Below, piece after piece: positions 54,057-62,900 of a stretch of 64,000 nucleotides of DNA (its first letter is position 1; every line of letters begins with the position of its first letter). The notes below the pieces were generated by a model. It was not told the origin of the DNA, searched no databases, and saw nothing but the letters and a program-made list of their open reading frames with translations. Both the position numbers and the translations under genes were made by a program. Origin of the DNA: Desulfovibrionaceae bacterium (GTDB taxonomy: Bacteria; Desulfobacterota; Desulfovibrionia; Desulfovibrionales; Desulfovibrionaceae); NCBI GenBank assembly GCA_910575755.1, contig CAJTFO010000003.1, forward strand, positions 62,001 through 126,000. Direction: 5' to 3'.

Positions 54057-54114
54057 AGCCAACTGCAAAAAGACCGAACCGGAGGGACGAAACCGGGCAA
54101 AAAAGCCGCGCCGC

Positions 54115-54780
54115 TTATGGCTCGGCATGCAGGCTTTCCGCGCGCACGCGGGCCAGCAGCTCCTCCAGATTTTCCACCGATGTCAGGCGCAGCGCGTTCC
54201 CCACAGGGCTGACCCGGCCAAGTACCTCATAGCTTTCGCCATTGCCGGCGTCATGCACCACAAAGGGCACCTGCCACCCCCTCGTGTCGGACCTGGCCTG
54301 GCCAATCCGCCGAATCTCCTTGCGACCTGTGGAAGCATCGGCAAAAAGCGGGGCCAGCAGGCCCTGGGCGGCGCTTCCGCCGGGGGTGCGTCCGGCAAAA
54401 GCCCCGGAGGACACGCCGTTGATCACAAAAGCGCGGGCTTCGCTGAACAGCAGAGTACGCAGATTATTCCCGCCGGAGTCGCCGGAGGCGGCCTGAGAGA
54501 ACATCACGGCCAGCAGGGGCGGCAACTGGGCGGCAATTTCCGGCTTTTGCGCATCGCGCAAAAACAGCGTCAGGGCCGCGTCCAGAATGGCGTCCACATC
54601 CACAAGGCGTTCAAAGGCGGCGGCGTCCGCGGCGTCAATGGCCCGGCCCACATCCGCCACGCACTGACGCGGATCCGCGGCGCGGGCGGCCGCAACCGAA
54701 ACCGCCAGCCAGACAAAGGCCCCCAGCAGCAGCGCGGGCCACAGGGCAGCCCGGCTGCGCCATGTTCCGACGCCACTCAT
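54115..54780 (-). CDS. Secreted protein of unknown function, DUF2939-like
   Basis: The 221-residue protein has a signal peptide or single membrane anchor (LWPALLLGAFVWLAVSVAAARAA). The mature N terminus (CVADVGRAIDAADAAAFERLVDVDAILDAAL) resembles DUF2939-like proteins with repeated DxxA-type helices, but this is a loose match. The start at 54780 overlaps the cobU stop. It is probably translated from the same message as cobU and the collagen-like gene. Confidence 0.7.
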   Translation of the reverse strand: MSGVGTWRSRAALWPALLLGAFVWLAVSVAAARAADPRQCVADVGRAIDAADAAAFERLVDVDAILDAALTLFLRDAQKPEIAAQLPPLLAVMFSQAASGDSGGNNLRTLLFSEARAFVINGVSSGAFAGRTPGGSAAQGLLAPLFADASTGRKEIRRIGQARSDTRGWQVPFVVHDAGNGESYEVLGRVSPVGNALRLTSVENLEELLARVRAESLHAEP

Positions 54781-55355
54781 AGACCCTCCGGCAGCGGCCC
54801 TTTGAGCGCCAGCGGCAGGCCGCAACTGACAAAAACCACATGGGTGCAGACGCCTGCCAGCGTCTGATTGGCCAGACCCAGCGCATCACGGTAGGCGCGC
54901 CCCAACGGTGTGGCAGGCACGATGCCCAGCCCTGTTTCGGCGCTGACCAATGCCGTTGGAAGGGCGCGCCGCGGATCAGCCAGACCGGCGGCCAGGCCCG
55001 CCACCCGCTCCTGAACCTCAGTGGCCGGCAGCCCGGCGGCCAGCAGATTGGCTATCCAAAGACTGACGCAATCCAGCAGGGCCACATCCACCGCATGGCC
55101 GTTCTGGTCGGCGGTTGCGGCCAGAAAGCCTTTCAGCGCGGCCAGCGGGTCCAGGGCTTCTTCCACACAAAACCAGCCCACGCCGCGTCCGGCCTGATGC
55201 CGGGCCACGCGCGCGGCCATTTCCACGTCTCCGTCCTCCACCCGGCAGGTGGCCAGAAAAAGCCGTCGCGACGCCTGAGCCTCGGCCCAGCGCTGGGCCA
55301 GAGCGCTCTTGCCGCTGCGCGTGCCGCCCACAAAAAGAACCAGAGGCGCACTCAC
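54777..55355 (-). CDS. cobU: Adenosylcobinamide kinase/guanylyltransferase
   Basis: CobU phosphorylates adenosylcobinamide and then attaches GMP, late steps of B12 nucleotide-loop assembly. The 192-residue protein has a P-loop GGTRSGKS (10-17), the family motif TCRVEDGDVEMAARVARHQAGR (with the guanylylated His) and VALLDCVSLWIANLL. Length fits the family. It is sandwiched in overlapping fashion between the gene at 54780 and the collagen-like gene, with ATGA-type overlaps. Confidence 0.92.
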   Translation of the reverse strand: MSAPLVLFVGGTRSGKSALAQRWAEAQASRRLFLATCRVEDGDVEMAARVARHQAGRGVGWFCVEEALDPLAALKGFLAATADQNGHAVDVALLDCVSLWIANLLAAGLPATEVQERVAGLAAGLADPRRALPTALVSAETGLGIVPATPLGRAYRDALGLANQTLAGVCTHVVFVSCGLPLALKGPLPEGL

Positions 55356-56686
55356 CGCCCCTCACCACCCACCTGGGCAGGAGCCGGCACAGCCAGAGGC
55401 CTCACGGATGCGGGAGCCGCCGGAGCGGGCGAAGCCTGACCGGCCTTGTTGCCGGGCCTGTCCGTTCCGGCCTGGGCGCAACGCCGGGCCAGATCCCGCA
55501 GCACGCCGGCGGCGCTCCGCACGGAAGCCGTGGCCTGCGGCCCTTCCTGCAAGCGCCGGTCCACCCAGCAGGCTACAAAAAGCACGGAATCGTCGTCCAG
55601 CGCCTGGCCGCCGCCCTTGCGGATGGCCGCCACCAAAGCGCGCTGCGCCGCCGCGCGTTCTTCCAGCGCCCGCCGATACCGGGCGCTCAGACCGTCCACC
55701 CGCAGTTGCATCGCGGTGATTTCAAGCTGGGGGGCCTTGTTTTCGCGCAACTGGTCCAGATCAAAAACCGCCGTGGTCATCTGGGTATTGATATCCAGCA
55801 CGTTTTGGGAGATCTGTTCCACTCCCTTGATCCTTTTGTTCAGATCCGGCACGGAAGCCACGCCTTCCAGCGCGCCGGCCAGTGTCACAAAGCGCCCCGC
55901 GAGAAGCATGTGCATCTGCCGGTTCTGTTCCGGCGACAGGGCCCTGGCCGCGGCCTCGCGATCCAGCGCGGCCATGAAACGGTCCACATACAGCCCGTAC
56001 AGGCCCTGAAGCATGGTAGGATGGAAAGCATAGCGCAGCAGACCGGCGCGGCCCCCTTCCGCCTCGCTGGCCATCCTGACGCCGTAGCGCTGATTGATGC
56101 TCTGCACGCTGACGCCCAGCGAACCGCCGCGCGGACCGGGTTTGTAGCGTGAGACCAGATAGGCGGCCAGATCTTCCACAAAATCCGGGCGCACCCTGCT
56201 GTCAGCCGTCACTCTGGGCATGCCCTCCTGTCCGGGCAGCCCTGTCTGGCCGGACAGGCCGGGCAACCCTGTCTGGCCTGCCTGACCGGGCGCACCCGTG
56301 TCGGCCCCGGGTCCGCTCTGCCCCGGCGGCAGCCTGGTATCCACAGGCGCGCCCACCGTGCCCTGCACATTCTGACCGGCCAGTGTGCCCGGCGCGGTGC
56401 TGGGGCTGACCACCGAGGGAGGCGGGGGCGGAGGTCCCGCGCGCAGCAGCTCGCCCACGCCGGCCAGGGGCGTGCCGCTGGCGGCGTTGTCAATGATATC
56501 GGCGGCCTGCGCCCGCCACTGGTCGCGGACAGACGGCTCGCGGGTCAGCCAGAAGGCCGCGCCGCCCACCGCCAGTACCGCCACCAGAGCCAGCACTCCG
56601 GCCTTGCGCCCGCCACCCTTGCCAGGCTGGGGCTTGGGGAGGTTCATGATGTCGGGAACCTCGGGCGTTTTCTTTTGCGATTTCAT
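55352..56686 (-). CDS. Single-pass membrane protein with collagen-like segment
   Basis: The 444-residue protein starts at 56686, where a GGAG ribosome site and a basic N terminus (MKSQKKTPEVPDIMNLPK) fit, and has one membrane helix at about 30-48 (AGVLALVAVLAVGGAAFWL). A Pro-rich linker is followed by Gly-rich triplets (GQSGPGADTGAPGQAGQ, then GLPGLSGQTGLPGQEG), which look collagen-like. The C-terminal half is helical (KRIKGVEQISQNVLDINTQMTTAVFDL), ending in an Ala/Pro-rich tail. I do not recognise a family. It overlaps cobU by four bases. Confidence 0.7.
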   Translation of the reverse strand: MKSQKKTPEVPDIMNLPKPQPGKGGGRKAGVLALVAVLAVGGAAFWLTREPSVRDQWRAQAADIIDNAASGTPLAGVGELLRAGPPPPPPSVVSPSTAPGTLAGQNVQGTVGAPVDTRLPPGQSGPGADTGAPGQAGQTGLPGLSGQTGLPGQEGMPRVTADSRVRPDFVEDLAAYLVSRYKPGPRGGSLGVSVQSINQRYGVRMASEAEGGRAGLLRYAFHPTMLQGLYGLYVDRFMAALDREAAARALSPEQNRQMHMLLAGRFVTLAGALEGVASVPDLNKRIKGVEQISQNVLDINTQMTTAVFDLDQLRENKAPQLEITAMQLRVDGLSARYRRALEERAAAQRALVAAIRKGGGQALDDDSVLFVACWVDRRLQEGPQATASVRSAAGVLRDLARRCAQAGTDRPGNKAGQASPAPAAPASVRPLAVPAPAQVGGEGR

Positions 56687-57067
56687 GCGGTTCTCCTCAA
56701 GCTCGTCCCGCCGGTTCCGGCGGGACGTTCGCTTGTGGAACGATAGCATTGCTTTTTTCGGGTGTGAATACCTTTTCCGGACCTTGCCTCGAAACCCGCC
56801 CGGCGCGCAGGCGGGGGCCGCTGGCGGGAGAATTTCAGGGCAAGCTGACGCGACCGACGCCGGCAAGGCTGTTTCCGACCGATCATCACGACAAATAACC
56901 GACCGGCGGAACGCAGCCGAGGCGCTGCGCCAGCCCTGGCCCCCTGGTTTTATTATTGACGCCGAAACGCCTTATGGTTACTTGAAAAGTGCCCGTATTC
57001 CGCAAATCTGCGCCTCACAGGCGCGGATTTTTGAGCGGCTCATCACTTTTACATACATGAGGACAGT
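56687..57067. other. 381-base gap upstream of cstA
   Basis: The gap between two divergent genes contains no gene. TTGACG near 56957 is the best -35 for cstA, but the matching -10 is poor. The leader includes the strong hairpin described separately at 57004-57030. Confidence 0.5.
57004..57032 (+). terminator. Leader terminator-like hairpin before cstA
   Basis: AAATCTGCGCCT (57004-57015) pairs with AGGCGCGGATTT (57019-57030) over 12 positions around CAC, with TTTTT at the end of the stem. It ends 35 bases before the cstA ATG, so it could act as an attenuator. Confidence 0.55.
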
Positions 57068-58504
57068 ATGCCAAACTATGTTTACTTTCTTTTGTCCGTG
57101 GTCGCGCTGATCGTCGGCTACATCATTTATGGAAGCCTTGTCGCCAAGGTGTTCGGCGTGCAGCCCAACCGCGCCACGCCCGCGCACACCCATGCCGACG
57201 GCGTGGACTATGTGGAAATGCCGGTCTGGAAAGTCTGGCTGGTCCAGTTGCTGAATATCGCGGGCGTGGGCCCGGTGTTCGGCCCCATTCTGGGCGCGCT
57301 GTGGGGCCCTTCGGCTCTGGTCTGGATCGTCATCGGCACCATTTTCGCGGGCGCCGTGCATGACTATATGGCCGGCATGCTTTCCATCCGTTACGGCGGG
57401 GCCAATGTGCCCACCTTCGTGGGCTACAATCTGGGCAATGCCGCCAAACAGGTCATGCGCGTGTTTGCCGTGGTGCTGCTTGTTCTGGTGGGCGTGGTTT
57501 TCGTGGCCGCCCCGGCCGCTCTTCTGGCCAAGCTGACGCCCGGCTGGATGAACCTGACCTTCTGGGTCTGCGTGATTTTCGCCTATTACTTTCTGGCGAC
57601 CATCATGCCCATTGACAAGATTATCGGTCGCTTCTACCCCATTTTCGGCGCTATCCTGATCTTTATGGCCGTGGGCATCACCGTGATGATGTTCATCAAC
57701 GGCACGGAATTCTACAACTCCGCCCAGTGGGTCAACCAGAATCCCAAGGGCCTGCCCATCTTCCCGCTGGTGTTCATCACCATCGCCTGCGGCGCTTTGT
57801 CCGGCTTCCACGCCACCCAGTCTCCGCTCATGGCCCGCTGCATGGCCAATGAAAAGCTGGGCAAGCCCGTGTTTTACGGCAGCATGGTGGCCGAAGGCTT
57901 CATCGGCCTGGTCTGGGCCACCGTGGGCATGAGCTTCTACCACGGCCCGGATGCGCTGGCCGCGGCTCTGGCCGCCGGCGGCCCGGGTAATGTGGTGACG
58001 GAATCCTCCTTTGCCCTGATGGGCGCCGTGGGCGGCGTGCTGGCCATTCTGGGCGTGGTGGTGCTGCCCATCACCTCGGGCGACACGGCCTTCCGCGCCG
58101 CGCGTCTGACCATCGCCGAAACCTTCAACTACTCCCAGAAGGCCGTTTCCCCGCGTCTGCTCATTGCCGTGCCCATGTTCGTCATCGGCGTGATTCTTTC
58201 GCAGGTGGACTTCAACATCATCTGGCGCTACTTCGGCTGGGCCAACCAGTCCCTGGCGACCATCGTGCTCTGGGCCGGGGCGGCCTATCTGATCCGCAGG
58301 AAGCGCTTCCACTGGATCTGCACCCTGCCCGCCATATTCATGACAGCGGTCTGCGTTTCCTATATCTGTTATGAGCCTTCCATGGGCTTCGGCATGGGCA
58401 TTGACATCTCCAACATCATCGGCGTTGTCGCCGCCTTTGTGGCCTTTGTGGCCTTTATGACGCTGGGCCGCCGCCCCGTGGCCGGAGCGCCGGAAAACGT
58501 CTAG
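57068..58504 (+). CDS. CstA family carbon-starvation transporter
   Basis: The 478-residue protein is a short CstA-type membrane protein with about twelve membrane segments, and motifs YGSLVAKVFG near the N terminus, LNIAGVGPVFGPILGALWGP, GAVHDYMAGMLSIRYGG and CGALSGFHATQSPLMARC. Members of this family take up pyruvate or peptides on starvation. GAGGAC lies before the ATG. A strong terminator follows at 58589. Substrate assignment beyond the family is not possible. Confidence 0.88.
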   Translation: MPNYVYFLLSVVALIVGYIIYGSLVAKVFGVQPNRATPAHTHADGVDYVEMPVWKVWLVQLLNIAGVGPVFGPILGALWGPSALVWIVIGTIFAGAVHDYMAGMLSIRYGGANVPTFVGYNLGNAAKQVMRVFAVVLLVLVGVVFVAAPAALLAKLTPGWMNLTFWVCVIFAYYFLATIMPIDKIIGRFYPIFGAILIFMAVGITVMMFINGTEFYNSAQWVNQNPKGLPIFPLVFITIACGALSGFHATQSPLMARCMANEKLGKPVFYGSMVAEGFIGLVWATVGMSFYHGPDALAAALAAGGPGNVVTESSFALMGAVGGVLAILGVVVLPITSGDTAFRAARLTIAETFNYSQKAVSPRLLIAVPMFVIGVILSQVDFNIIWRYFGWANQSLATIVLWAGAAYLIRRKRFHWICTLPAIFMTAVCVSYICYEPSMGFGMGIDISNIIGVVAAFVAFVAFMTLGRRPVAGAPENV

Positions 58505-58588
58505 CGGCCACTTTGGCAAGCGACGCCAGTTGCGCGCCCGGCCTGCACAGGCTATAAGAGTTCCGCCGGGCAGCAGTTTCAACAATCC

Positions 58589-58620
58589 GGGCAGAGCCTC
58601 AGGGCTCTGCCCTTCCTTTT
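58589..58620 (+). terminator. Intrinsic terminator after cstA
   Basis: GGGCAGAGCC (58589-58598) pairs with GGCTCTGCCC (58603-58612) around TCAG, followed by TTCCTTTT. Confidence 0.85.
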
Positions 58621-58653
58621 CCCAACCGCAGCAAGCCCCTCATGGGAGCGCAT

Positions 58654-59454
58654 ATGTTGACCCCCCCCAACATTCTGACCATTGCCGGATCCGACTCCGG
58701 CGGAGGCGCTGGCATTCAGGCCGATCTGAAAACCATCATGGCTCTGGGCGGCTACGGAATGAGCGTCATCACCGCGCTGACGGCCCAGAACGGCCAGGGC
58801 GTCACGGGCATCCACGCGCCAGACCCCGATTTTGTGGCTCTGGAGCTGAAAACCGTGCTGGAGGGTTTTCCCGTGGCCGCCGCCAAAACCGGCATGCTGT
58901 TCTCCGCCGGCATCATCCGCGCCGTCAGCCCCCTGCTCCGCCAGCGGAGCTTCCCTCTGGTGGCTGACCCCGTGTCCGTCAGCCAGAGCGGAAGCCGCCT
59001 GTTGCAGGAGGACGCGGTAATGGCTCTGAAAGAAGAAATCCTGCCTGACTGCGACCTGCTCACTCCCAACCGGCCTGAAGCCGAAATGCTGACCGGCCTG
59101 AGCATAGCCAGCGTGGATGACGCTTTCGCGGCGGGTGAAAAACTGCTGAGCATGGGGGCCAAAGCCGTACTTGTCAAGGGCGGACACATGAACAGCTCCC
59201 TTATGGTCACGGACTGCCTGTGCATGCCCGGCCAGGCGCCCAGGGCGCTGCCCCAGGCCAGGGTGGAAACGGAAAATAACCACGGTACGGGCTGCACGCT
59301 TTCGGCGGCCATTGCCACGGGCCTGGGCAAAGGTCTGCCCCTTCTGACAGCCGTGACCAGGGCGCAGGAATTTCTTAATCTGGCCCTGCGCAAAAGCTAC
59401 AGCCCCGGCAAGGGCTGCGGCCCGGTGAACCACGCGGCGGCGCTGAACGTCTGA
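58654..59454 (+). CDS. thiD: Hydroxymethylpyrimidine/phosphomethylpyrimidine kinase
   Basis: ThiD phosphorylates HMP and HMP-P in thiamine synthesis. The 266-residue ribokinase-fold protein has GSDSGGGAGIQADLKTI (12-28), the KTGML segment, and the anion-hole motif NNHGTGCTLSAAIATGLG. The start is ATG 58654, because GGGAG lies five bases upstream, although ATG 58642 is in frame. It follows a terminator. No TPP riboswitch is evident in the 33 bases between them, so its regulation is unclear. Confidence 0.93.
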   Translation: MLTPPNILTIAGSDSGGGAGIQADLKTIMALGGYGMSVITALTAQNGQGVTGIHAPDPDFVALELKTVLEGFPVAAAKTGMLFSAGIIRAVSPLLRQRSFPLVADPVSVSQSGSRLLQEDAVMALKEEILPDCDLLTPNRPEAEMLTGLSIASVDDAFAAGEKLLSMGAKAVLVKGGHMNSSLMVTDCLCMPGQAPRALPQARVETENNHGTGCTLSAAIATGLGKGLPLLTAVTRAQEFLNLALRKSYSPGKGCGPVNHAAALNV

Positions 59455-59589
59455 CCAACGCCTGCGCGTCATGCGGAGGCCGGTTTCCTCGTACCGCGGG
59501 CCTGGCCCGGGGCGATCCGGCTTTTGGCCCGCAGATTGCAGTTCCTTCTGACGACCCAGAACCAGCGTCAAAAACAAGGCGGAGCTTGC

Positions 59590-60027
59590 ATGCCCTTTCG
59601 CTTCAAGATGCAGAAAGTGCTCGACTACCGGGAGCAGCTGGAGGAAGAAGCCAAGGTGCGCCTGGCCACGGCGCAACGCCGCCACCAGGAGGCCCGGGAG
59701 CGCCTGGAACAGCTTCAGGCCGAGCTGCGCGTCTCCCAGGACCGCCTCTGTGACGGAGCCATGATGGACGCCACCGAGCGCTGGTTGCTGGAACAGTATG
59801 TCAAAGGTCTGCACGGCGACGTGACCGCCGCCGCCTTGCAGGCGCGCATGCTGGCCCAGATGGTTGAGGAAGCCAGAAATCTGCTGGCGGCCCGGGCCAT
59901 GGATAAAAAACTGCTGGACAAACTCAGGGAACGGCAGAAACAATATCATATCCGCGAAGAACAGTTGAAGGAGCAACGCTTCAATGACGAAATCGCGACA
60001 CTCCGCTACAAGGCTCCGTCTTTCTAA
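59590..60027 (+). CDS. fliJ: Flagellar export chaperone FliJ
   Basis: The 145-residue protein is almost wholly coiled coil (MPFRFKMQKVLDYREQLEEEAKVRLATAQRRHQEARERL). It matches FliJ in length and N terminus. FliJ binds the flagellar export ATPase FliI and other export components. The start at 59590 has GGAG upstream. It overlaps the next gene by 44 bases. Confidence 0.8.
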   Translation: MPFRFKMQKVLDYREQLEEEAKVRLATAQRRHQEARERLEQLQAELRVSQDRLCDGAMMDATERWLLEQYVKGLHGDVTAAALQARMLAQMVEEARNLLAARAMDKKLLDKLRERQKQYHIREEQLKEQRFNDEIATLRYKAPSF

Positions 60028-61219
60028 GCTCTTCCGCTGGTTGGCGGTATTGTGCTTCATCAAACTTGCCGTTCTGGGCATGCTCGTGCTGGACATGCCG
60101 CAGCCGGGCCGTTCTGGTGACGTTGCGCCCGACATGGCGCAGCAGAATGCGCTTGAGACCGCGCCAAACGCCTCCGGCGATGCGGCCCTTCAGTCGATGA
60201 CGCGCGCGCCTGAAAGCGACGCCGTCTCCGAAGAGACGCGTTCCGGCAGAGACCTTCCGCAGGCTCCCTCCATCGGCGCGCCCCAGGGGGCCGCCGCCGC
60301 GCAACTGGCCGCGGCCGCAAAGCCCCGCCGCCAGGCGCAGGCTGGAACAGAAGCCGCTCTTCCCACCCCTCTGGTCACAGCCGGGCGCGGCATGGGCGGC
60401 ACCATATTCAGCCCGCCAGCGCTGCCCGCTCCCGCGCCTTTGGGCGCGCCTGTGGCCGAAGCCGGCACGCCGGCCCCAAACGAAAGCGTCGCGCCTCTGC
60501 TGGCGGCTTCTCCGGTTCGCCGCACAGGGCGCGACGACGGACTGCTGGATGTGCTGGGTCTGAAAAACCTGCCCATTCCGGGGCTTGGCAGCGTTCAGGC
60601 CGCACACGCCGCCGCGCTGGACATGCCCATACCACAGACGCCAGCCAGCGCTTCACCCTTTACCCCGGCGGAACAGAACGCGCCCATGACCATGCCCGGC
60701 GCGCCGGACATTCCGGCCAATATTCCGCGCGGCCAGGGGGCCAACGGCGTGCCGCTGCCCCCGCGCGGCGCCGGGGCCTCCTCGGCCGTTCCTTCTCTGC
60801 CCCAAAACGGGCAGCCCGCCATGGCGGCGCCCGCGCCCAGAGTGACGGCCACTACGCCGCCCGACGATCCCAATGACAAGGCCCAGGAGCTGGCCCGTCA
60901 GCAGCAGGATATTCTTATGCTGCGGCAGCAGATGGATCAGCGCCTGAAAGACCTGCAGGACGCCGAGCGGAAGATGAAGGCCATGATCCGTGACGCCAGG
61001 GATCTGGAGGACAAGAAAGTTCGCAGTCTGATCCAGATGTATGCCAACATGAAGCCCCGCACGGCGGCAAAAGCTCTGGAGAGCATGGACGAGCGGGTGG
61101 CCATCCGCATTCTCTCGGGCATGGCCCCCAAACAGTCCGGAGAAATTCTCACCTATACCAATCCCGCCAAGACCGCCAAATTTACGGAGATGATCACCCG
61201 CATGAGGCTGCCCGACTGA
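59984..61219 (+). CDS. MotE-like protein with MgtE N-like C-terminal domain
   Basis: The 411-residue protein has one N-terminal membrane helix (WLAVLCFIKLAVLGMLVLDM), a long Pro/Ala-rich linker of low complexity (about 40-290), a coiled coil (about 295-350) and a C-terminal MgtE-N/FliG-like domain (LIQMYANMKPRTAAKALESMDERVAIRILSGM). MotE-like proteins of this design are periplasmic chaperones for flagellar motor proteins. AAGGAG precedes the start at 59984, which lies within fliJ. It overlaps truA by one base (TGATG). Confidence 0.8.
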   Translation: MTKSRHSATRLRLSKLFRWLAVLCFIKLAVLGMLVLDMPQPGRSGDVAPDMAQQNALETAPNASGDAALQSMTRAPESDAVSEETRSGRDLPQAPSIGAPQGAAAAQLAAAAKPRRQAQAGTEAALPTPLVTAGRGMGGTIFSPPALPAPAPLGAPVAEAGTPAPNESVAPLLAASPVRRTGRDDGLLDVLGLKNLPIPGLGSVQAAHAAALDMPIPQTPASASPFTPAEQNAPMTMPGAPDIPANIPRGQGANGVPLPPRGAGASSAVPSLPQNGQPAMAAPAPRVTATTPPDDPNDKAQELARQQQDILMLRQQMDQRLKDLQDAERKMKAMIRDARDLEDKKVRSLIQMYANMKPRTAAKALESMDERVAIRILSGMAPKQSGEILTYTNPAKTAKFTEMITRMRLPD

Positions 61220-61992
61220 TGCGCCTGAAACTGCTGCTGGCTTACCTGGGCACTGGCTACAGCGGCTGGCAGATTCAGGAAAAGCCCTCGCCGCCGCCCA
61301 CCATTCAGGGAGAACTGGAGGCCGCCCTGCGCGTGCTGGCCGGCACGCCGGTGCGGGCGCACGCGTCGGGCCGCACGGATGCGGGCGTACACGCCCACGG
61401 TCAGGTGGCCCACTGCGACGTGCCCGCCGCCAAGGCCAGGCTGCCCTGGCGGCGCAGCCTCAATGCCCTGCTGCCGCCGGCAATCCGCGTACTGACGGTC
61501 GAGCCCGCGCCGCCGGATTTTCATGCCCGCAAGGACGCCCTGCGCAAAACCTACGTCTACCAGTTCTGGCAGGAGCGCGGGTTTGTGCCGCCGCAACTGA
61601 CCCCATTTGTCTGGAACTGCGGCCCGCTGGATGTCCAGAGCATGCGCGCGGCCCTGCCCCACCTGCTGGGAGAACAGGACTTTGCCGGGCTGCAGAACGC
61701 GGGCACTGACATGGAAAGCACCACGCGGCATGTCATCGCCGCCACGCTGGACATTGCGCCGCCCTGCGAATTTTATCCCCCGCACGCGCCCATGCTGCGC
61801 CTGAGCGTCACGGCCAACGGCTTTCTCAAGCAGATGGTGCGCAATATGGCCGGTCTGCTGGCGGCCTGCGGTCAGCGCAAAATTCATCCCCACAGCATTC
61901 CGGCACTGCTGGCGGCCCGCGACCGCCAGGCCCTGCCCTCGGTCACGGCTCCGGCCGGAGGACTGGCGCTGGCCCGCGTGGAATACCCCTGA
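61219..61992 (+). CDS. truA: tRNA pseudouridine(38-40) synthase
   Basis: TruA modifies uridines 38-40 in tRNAs. The 257-residue protein has the catalytic Asp54 in SGRTDAGVHAHGQVA and the family sequence NGFLKQMVRNMAGLL near the C terminus. It starts inside the MotE-like stop codon and is followed by a strong two-way terminator. Confidence 0.95.
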   Translation: MRLKLLLAYLGTGYSGWQIQEKPSPPPTIQGELEAALRVLAGTPVRAHASGRTDAGVHAHGQVAHCDVPAAKARLPWRRSLNALLPPAIRVLTVEPAPPDFHARKDALRKTYVYQFWQERGFVPPQLTPFVWNCGPLDVQSMRAALPHLLGEQDFAGLQNAGTDMESTTRHVIAATLDIAPPCEFYPPHAPMLRLSVTANGFLKQMVRNMAGLLAACGQRKIHPHSIPALLAARDRQALPSVTAPAGGLALARVEYP

Positions 61993-62017
61993 ACGAACCG
62001 CTTGCAGCCCGTCGAAA

Positions 62018-62052
62018 ACGCAAAAGCCGCCGGTTAACGGCGGCTTTTGCGT
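62018..62052. terminator. Bidirectional terminator between truA and the YbjQ-like gene
   Basis: A 15-bp perfect stem (62018-62032 with 62038-62052) encloses GTTAA. T-rich ends are present on both strands (GCTTTTGCGT and its complement), so it can stop transcription from either side. It sits 18 bases from the end of the convergent YbjQ-like gene. Confidence 0.85.
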
Positions 62053-62070
62053 CTCAAGGCAGACCAGCGC

Positions 62071-62499
62071 TCAGATCATGTCGCTGTTGGGTTGCTCCCG
62101 TTCCCTGAATCTCTGCTGGAGCATCAGCGGCAGGGCATCGGGATCCGTGGGGTCATACTCAAACATGACAGCCGTGCCGAAGCAGGAGAAATATTTGCTG
62201 CCATCCGGGTGAAAGGCCACATTTTCGCTGTAGCCCACAATAGCCTGAGCCCCCTTGTTCATGGCGCGACCCGCCATGCCGAAAAATGCCTCGTCCGAAT
62301 CATAACCCCGGCAACAGACCAGGCCCAGCACCTTGGCGATGCGGCGTCCCTCCACCTGATGGGTGGTCACCACGGGGAAACGCCCGGTCAGAAAGACATT
62401 ACGCACACGGGCGCTACTGTCAGACATCCGCATCTGCTTCTGTTTCTGCTTCTCGGATTTGCGGGCTCTCTTGTCATTGCCTCCCAGCAAAAAAAACAT
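62071..62499 (-). CDS. YbjQ/UPF0145-like protein
   Basis: The 142-residue protein has a basic, Lys-rich N terminus and a C-terminal region (VFLTGRFPVVTTHQVEGRRIAKVLGLVCCRGYDSDEAF... and GAQAIVGYSENV) that resembles the YbjQ_1/UPF0145 fold. That family is sometimes linked to heavy-metal binding but has no settled role. GGAGGT lies upstream of the ATG at 62499. The upstream region carries a -24/-12 type promoter. Confidence 0.65.
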   Translation of the reverse strand: MFFLLGGNDKRARKSEKQKQKQMRMSDSSARVRNVFLTGRFPVVTTHQVEGRRIAKVLGLVCCRGYDSDEAFFGMAGRAMNKGAQAIVGYSENVAFHPDGSKYFSCFGTAVMFEYDPTDPDALPLMLQQRFREREQPNSDMI

Positions 62500-62900
62500 G
62501 CTGAACCTCCGGTAGTGGCGAAATTGGCGCGCTTGGCACAGAGTAACCTTCAAGTACTCTGCATCGCATCCACAAAAACTTTTTACCCTACTATTGCAAA
62601 TGGCTTGCCAACATAATTTTTACAATTAATATCAATATATTAAATAGAAACATCCCTGTGCTCGTCAGCAAGCTGACGAACACAGGGACAAAAGACCCCG
62701 GCCACAGCGCGCGGGAAAAACGCGCTGTTCCGTGAAACGACGGCGGCATGGCAGGAAACGCGGACATTTCAAGCCGCCCTGGCGGCTTGGACGGCGCAAA
62801 CACCGCAAAGCGGGGTTTGTCATCAATCTGAACGCCGACTTTTTTGCAAAGTCAACATTCAAAGGCAGACCCGCGCATCTTGCGGAATGCAGGCATCCGC
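62500..62900. other. 401-base intergenic region with several strong hairpins
   Basis: No convincing gene lies here. A 36-base hairpin at 62653-62688 is followed by others at 62705-62727, 62770-62789 and 62797-62819. Open frames on the minus strand in this region contain no recognisable domain. Confidence 0.6.
62595..62610 (-). promoter_or_regulatory. Candidate sigma-54 promoter of the YbjQ-like gene
   Basis: On the minus strand TGGCAAGCCATTTGCA has GG and GC ten bases apart and TTGCA at -12, in an AT-rich stretch. The -24 reads TGGCAA instead of TGGCAC. Transcription would start near 62584. Confidence 0.5.

Noticed and set aside
58505..58653. Possible TPP riboswitch before thiD
   Set aside because: No CTGAGA-type THI box and the only strong structure is the cstA terminator.
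62591..62803. Hydrophobic 70-codon minus-strand frame in the hairpin-rich gap
   Set aside because: It runs through two strong hairpins and the proposed promoter, and has no ribosome site. The hydrophobic end comes from an AT-rich stretch.
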